Origin: a virus
Strand: one strand, 5' to 3'
Virus record (IMG/VR): IMGVR_UViG_3300038629_000147
Span: 1 to 25,138 of that record
DNA: 25,138 nucleotides
Positions 22,820 to 25,138 of this stretch are shown here, piece after piece. The notes below the pieces were generated by a model that was not told where the DNA came from, ran no database searches, and saw only the letters and a list, made by a program, of their open reading frames with translations. Made by a program: the position numbers and the translations under genes. Positions within the stretch are counted from its first letter, which is position 1. Every line of letters starts with the position of its first letter.

Positions 22820-23168
22820 CCTCGACCTCACGGTAGGCACAGGTGCAGACTTCCCTGTTCTCATCACCCCTCGGTTCACCTATGCAGCAAACAAACGGCC
22901 TCGACTTGCCCAAGGGACAGTATTCAACACCCTTCTCATTGACCGTCAAATAGAGACATTCCTCCGGCTTATCTTCTTTCCTGGGAAGTCGCAGCCCATT
23001 GATGTAGGGCGCTTTGCAGCAAACGCCACACAAGTTGCAGCGAACAACCTTGACCAGCGGTTTCTTTTGTCCTAAATGGAGTTGCATAACTCCGATAAGT
23101 TCGGTTTCGGCCAGCAAGAAAAGACGTTTGTTATACGCATACTTCGGGATCTCGAAGGTCACTCTCAC
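22785..23168 (-). CDS. YkgJ-like cysteine-cluster protein (127 aa), GTG start
   Basis: It contains C44xxC47xxC50C51, C71, and C84 within YCPLGKSRPFVCC (C84, C94, C95), followed by C108/C110. This is the CxxCxxCC...C...C...RPxxC pattern of the YkgJ family of putative zinc/iron-chelating proteins. The N-terminal ~40 residues (MRVTFEIPKYAYNKRLFLLA) are an extra beta/alpha part. It starts with GTG overlapping the previous stop (GTGA) and runs into the pyruvyl transferase-like gene. It is a paralogue, by motif, of the 99-aa protein between the two fibre genes. A redox or metal-handling helper of the neighbouring enzymes is plausible; no substrate is known. Confidence 0.75.
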   Translation of the reverse strand: MRVTFEIPKYAYNKRLFLLAETELIGVMQLHLGQKKPLVKVVRCNLCGVCCKAPYINGLRLPRKEDKPEECLYLTVNEKGVEYCPLGKSRPFVCCIGEPRGDENREVCTCAYREVEDELPDSEYKQP

Positions 23169-23626
23169 AGGATCTCTCTCGCTCTCTCCAGGATCTCTTT
23201 AGGGGTGAATTGCCGACCTCCCTGGCCGGTGGCTTTCACGGCTGCGATTAGAAGTTGTTCGGCCCCTACCGCTTGCCAGCCTGTCTGAGTCGCTTGGCCC
23301 TCCGCTTTCGGGCCTGGGACTTGCCGTAATAGCTGCGCTCTACCGCCCTTAATTGGGCGTGGGCTTTCTTTTTGCTTTTGTGGCGGCCTAGAGTCCTTGT
23401 CGGACTTTTTACAGCGTATCCGTTTGTTTTGGCCACTCTGAAGGGCATTGAGTTCTCCTCTCAGGATGGATTGGAATAGAAATTCGTTGCCGTTTATGGA
23501 CCTCAAAAGTTGAGTTGCCAGGGACTTGGATATGGCCCTGAACTCGATCTCTCCTTTTGCATCGTCCCTTGGTATCAGAATGTGGGTTAAATTTCTATTG
23601 CCATCCTTTTCCGATGCTTTTCCCAT
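23165..23626 (-). CDS. Hypothetical protein (153 aa) overlapping a nested ORF
   Basis: The first ~65 residues look like a real folded part (THILIPRDDAKGEIEFRAIS, ATQLLRSINGNEFLFQSILR). The last ~30 (EQLLIAAVKATGQGGRQFTP then KEILERAREIL) form a plausible helix that ends in a GTGA overlap with the next gene. The middle (about 68-122) is Lys/Arg/Pro/Gln-rich and reads like the shadow of the nested 60-aa ORF in another frame. Either the gene is genuinely overprinted, or it is two genes (N- and C-terminal parts) around the nested one. It overlaps the zinc-ribbon gene by 40 bases. Function is unknown. Confidence 0.55.
   Translation of the reverse strand: MGKASEKDGNRNLTHILIPRDDAKGEIEFRAISKSLATQLLRSINGNEFLFQSILRGELNALQSGQNKRIRCKKSDKDSRPPQKQKESPRPIKGGRAQLLRQVPGPKAEGQATQTGWQAVGAEQLLIAAVKATGQGGRQFTPKEILERAREIL
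23266..23448 (-). CDS. Nested small basic protein (60 aa), alternate frame
   Basis: An ATG preceded by GAGGAGAACTCA, the best ribosome site in this stretch, opens a 60-codon frame inside the 153-aa ORF. The product reads MPFRVAKTNGYAVKSPTRTL and ends KRRAKRLRQAGKR. The NGYAVKSPTRTLGRHKSKKKA...AQLRAVE pattern resembles small basic phage proteins in which a 'G.Y.V.S..R.LG.H.SK..A..QLRAI' stretch recurs. Lys/Arg make up roughly 40%. It probably binds DNA or an acidic protein. The strong start and protein-like residue pattern favour it being translated; the double-coding arrangement is discussed as a finding. Confidence 0.6.
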   Translation of the reverse strand: MPFRVAKTNGYAVKSPTRTLGRHKSKKKAHAQLRAVERSYYGKSQARKRRAKRLRQAGKR

Positions 23627-23970
23627 ACTTCCCTGTTGACTTTCCTGTGGTCGGGAGGGGTCGGTTTTGTCGGGCGCTCTCCTGGATGCAACGGTCTGAT
23701 TCCCTCACCCTTCATCCATCGTTTGTAGTTTGCTCTCGTAGGGTTTTTTCTAAATTCGACACAATGCGGTTTATGAGGATCTTTGTCAACGACATCAACG
23801 ACTGATTTAAGCCATCCAGTATCTTCGTTAGCCGTAAAGACACCACCGCAAGTAATAAGGCGCTTCGATGGAGCATTACAAATCTCACACGCAAGAACTT
23901 CTTCCTCAATTCCAGCAATAACCTCGAATACATGACCACACTCCGTGCATTCCTGATCGTACAGGGGCAT
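23587..23970 (-). CDS. FmdB-type zinc-ribbon protein (127 aa)
   Basis: The product starts MPLYDQECTECGHVFEVIAG and has C8xxC11 and C28xxC31 knuckles with 'FEVIAGIEEEV' and 'APSKRLIT' between and after. This matches the FmdB/CxxC-CxxC zinc-ribbon family, which is common in phages near portal genes. Residues 45-127 are a phage-type C-terminal extension (PHCVEFRKNPTRANYKRWMK, then Pro/His-rich, then Lys/Arg). The role in phages is not established; a DNA- or protein-binding regulator or a virion component is possible. A GGAGGGGATT site precedes the ATG. Confidence 0.75.
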   Translation of the reverse strand: MPLYDQECTECGHVFEVIAGIEEEVLACEICNAPSKRLITCGGVFTANEDTGWLKSVVDVVDKDPHKPHCVEFRKNPTRANYKRWMKGEGIRPLHPGERPTKPTPPDHRKVNREVWEKHRKRMAIEI

Positions 23971-24096
23971 AATCCCCTCCTCAGAAAGAAACGATCCTTA
24001 GTCCAGCCAAGACAAGTTCAAAATCCATGAGATCCCCCAACTGAGGATACCCCAGGCAGAGAGATCACCAGGACTCAATCATGCCGTGTCGGCAAC

Positions 24097-24252
24097 CTAC
24101 CAGATCAGAAACCTCGCTGGCCATAAAAGCCCCAAGGGCCACCACAGGTAGCACCACCATTTCGGCACGGCAAGATCGGGATCTATCGCCTTGTCGATGA
24201 TCCATAACAACGCTCCGGCAGCTAGGTAAAGGCTGGACAGAAACCACATCAT
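24097..24252 (-). CDS. Small two-helix membrane protein (51 aa)
   Basis: ATG at 24252 (or the adjacent ATG at 24249) overlaps the portal stop codon, so it is coupled to the portal gene. The product is MMWFLSSLYLAAGALLWIID, then KAIDPDLAVPK, then WWCYLWWPLGLLWPARFLIW. It has two hydrophobic, Trp-rich helices with a charged hairpin between, as in a small hairpin membrane protein. A holin-like or membrane-anchoring role is possible but unproven. A longer ORF on the same bases in another frame (24065-24247, starting GTG) lacks a ribosome site and such regular structure, and I consider it a shadow. Confidence 0.65.
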   Translation of the reverse strand: MMWFLSSLYLAAGALLWIIDKAIDPDLAVPKWWCYLWWPLGLLWPARFLIW

Positions 24253-25138
24253 TCGTTATCCGATTTCAGACCCTTCTCTACGAATGGGCCTTGTTCTCGT
24301 TTGTTGGCCGTTTTCGTGGCATCACCATTGCCACTATCAGCTTTCACATCGATCTCTTTCTCTCTGAGTTCCATTTCCTTGAGGAGCTTGGCCCTATCGA
24401 TGGTGATTTTCTCCTCGTCAAACTGCACACCAGCAATCTTGACGGCTTGCTCCACCTTCTCCGTGTTGATTTGTTCGATAGTGAGTTGAGCCTCGGCATA
24501 CAGTTTCTCTACTTCGGCCTCCATCTTCTTTGACTCGGCCTCTTGCGCTCCTCCCATCCCTTCTTCTGGTGCGGTGAGGAGTTCCTGGGCCGTGGGGATC
24601 TGACCATCCTCGAAAGCCCTGTCGAAATCCTTCATGTCCATTTGCTGGAGGTACTGCATGGCTTGCAGGAACTCATCTGGGAATCCCATCTTCTGCAGCT
24701 TCTCCAAAAGGTCGGCAAGTGGTCCCAGGCCCATGCGTTTCACTACCTGTTTCCACATTGGCCAATCCATGCTTTTCAGGAGTTCTGCCTGATCGATGGC
24801 CCCCATCTGGTAAAGGCCGATAGCTTCCTCTCTCTCTTGGACCTTCGAGCGTGGGAGGGTTGATCCGCTGACAACATTGAGCTTGGCAGGGATAATCATT
24901 TCATTGCCTTGGATGGCCTGAGTCATTTCCTCGCCATCCTGCTCGTATGAGATCCAGCGTTCCTGGGTGTACCAGTTCATCACATGAGAGAGGTACATTC
25001 GGCCCCGCTCCCGAACCATCTTCGAGTAGTTGCGGATCTTGCCACGGAGCATGGTGGCTGCACGTTCCAGCAAGGTGGCGATAGCCTTGTAAGCTATTAC
25101 CTCCCTGCCTGGGGTCTGCGCTTGCTCCAACTCGAACG
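24249..25138 (-). CDS. Portal protein, C-terminal part (cut by window edge)
   Basis: The frame is open to the right edge, so the true start lies outside; the TTG at 25130 is not the start. The visible ~295 residues begin with helices (AIATLLERAATMLRGKIRNY). Then come SGSTLPRSKVQEREEAIGLY and QMGAIDQAELLKSMDWPMWK, the 'GS.LP.SK...R...A..LY..GAID...LL..LD.P' pattern characteristic of portal C-terminal regions. A long charged coiled coil follows (about 210-275: KKMEAEVEKLYAEAQLTIEQ). Portal proteins form the dodecameric DNA-entry ring. The C-terminal coiled coil fits short-tailed phage portals with a barrel or extension. Confidence 0.75.
   Translation of the reverse strand, partial: FELEQAQTPGREVIAYKAIATLLERAATMLRGKIRNYSKMVRERGRMYLSHVMNWYTQERWISYEQDGEEMTQAIQGNEMIIPAKLNVVSGSTLPRSKVQEREEAIGLYQMGAIDQAELLKSMDWPMWKQVVKRMGLGPLADLLEKLQKMGFPDEFLQAMQYLQQMDMKDFDRAFEDGQIPTAQELLTAPEEGMGGAQEAESKKMEAEVEKLYAEAQLTIEQINTEKVEQAVKIAGVQFDEEKITIDRAKLLKEMELREKEIDVKADSGNGDATKTANKREQGPFVEKGLKSDNE

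Noticed and set aside
23971-24096. Short peptide frame (MDFELVLAGLRIVSF) before the zinc-ribbon gene
   Set aside because: Only 15 codons with a weak ribosome site; could be a leader but nothing supports it. The 126-base gap otherwise shows only the GGAGGGGATT ribosome site of the next gene.
24065-24247. 60-aa minus-strand ORF (GTG start)
   Set aside because: Shares its bases with the 51-aa membrane protein in another frame; no ribosome site, many Arg/Ser/Gly as in shadow frames, and its start is not coupled to the portal stop.
1-25138. tRNA genes, integrase, lysis genes or insertion sequences
   Set aside because: Looked for along the window; no cloverleaf, no transposase or recombinase motif and no endolysin motif was found.

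Overview
The window is a nearly gap-free run of about 30 genes, all on the minus strand. It reads as the structural (head and tail) half of a tailed double-stranded DNA phage or prophage, most likely podovirus-like. Reading in the direction of transcription (high to low coordinates), the anchors are: the C-terminal end of a portal protein, an acidic scaffolding-like protein, an HK97-type major capsid protein, a probable head-to-tail adaptor, a P22 gp10/nozzle-like tail protein, and then a long run of tail, fibre and virion-surface proteins. No contractile sheath, tape measure or tail-tube gene is visible. I see no integrase, replication, lysis, tRNA or ribosomal genes and no bacterial host genes, so the host cannot be named. 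Terminase and the rest of the portal must lie beyond the right edge.

Region 1 (about 25.1-20.4 kb) holds the portal end and then an accessory cassette that is not standard head morphogenesis: a 51-aa two-helix membrane protein, an FmdB-type zinc ribbon, a 153-aa protein with a nested out-of-frame basic ORF, a YkgJ-like cysteine-cluster protein, a polysaccharide pyruvyl transferase-like protein, a 53-aa cysteine protein, a class I methyltransferase-like protein, and a secreted FN3-like protein. Most neighbours overlap by 4-60 bases, so they look co-transcribed and translationally coupled. The region closes with an intrinsic terminator at 20319-20358.

Region 2 (20.3-13.8 kb) is scaffold, capsid, two tandemly duplicated small genes, a possible decoration protein, small conserved proteins, adaptor, nozzle and two further conserved virion proteins. 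It ends with a very strong intrinsic terminator at 13684-13715.

Region 3 (13.7 kb to the left edge) is the tail-fibre/adhesion region. It is dominated by a 1785-aa protein and a 593-aa protein, both built from a histidine-rich repeat of about 23 residues (roughly 50 copies in total). Between them lies a second YkgJ-like cysteine-cluster protein. Small basic proteins, conserved phage proteins, an LPxLxI-repeat protein, a 666-aa cysteine-rich protein and one cut-off gene follow. A single orphan copy of the 23-residue repeat is fused to the C-terminus of the small gene next to the capsid gene, which links region 2 to region 3.

No stretch longer than 300 bases lacks a gene. The largest gaps are about 115-130 bases and are described under the terminators or in the rejected list. 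All functional calls come from reading the translations; no database search was possible.
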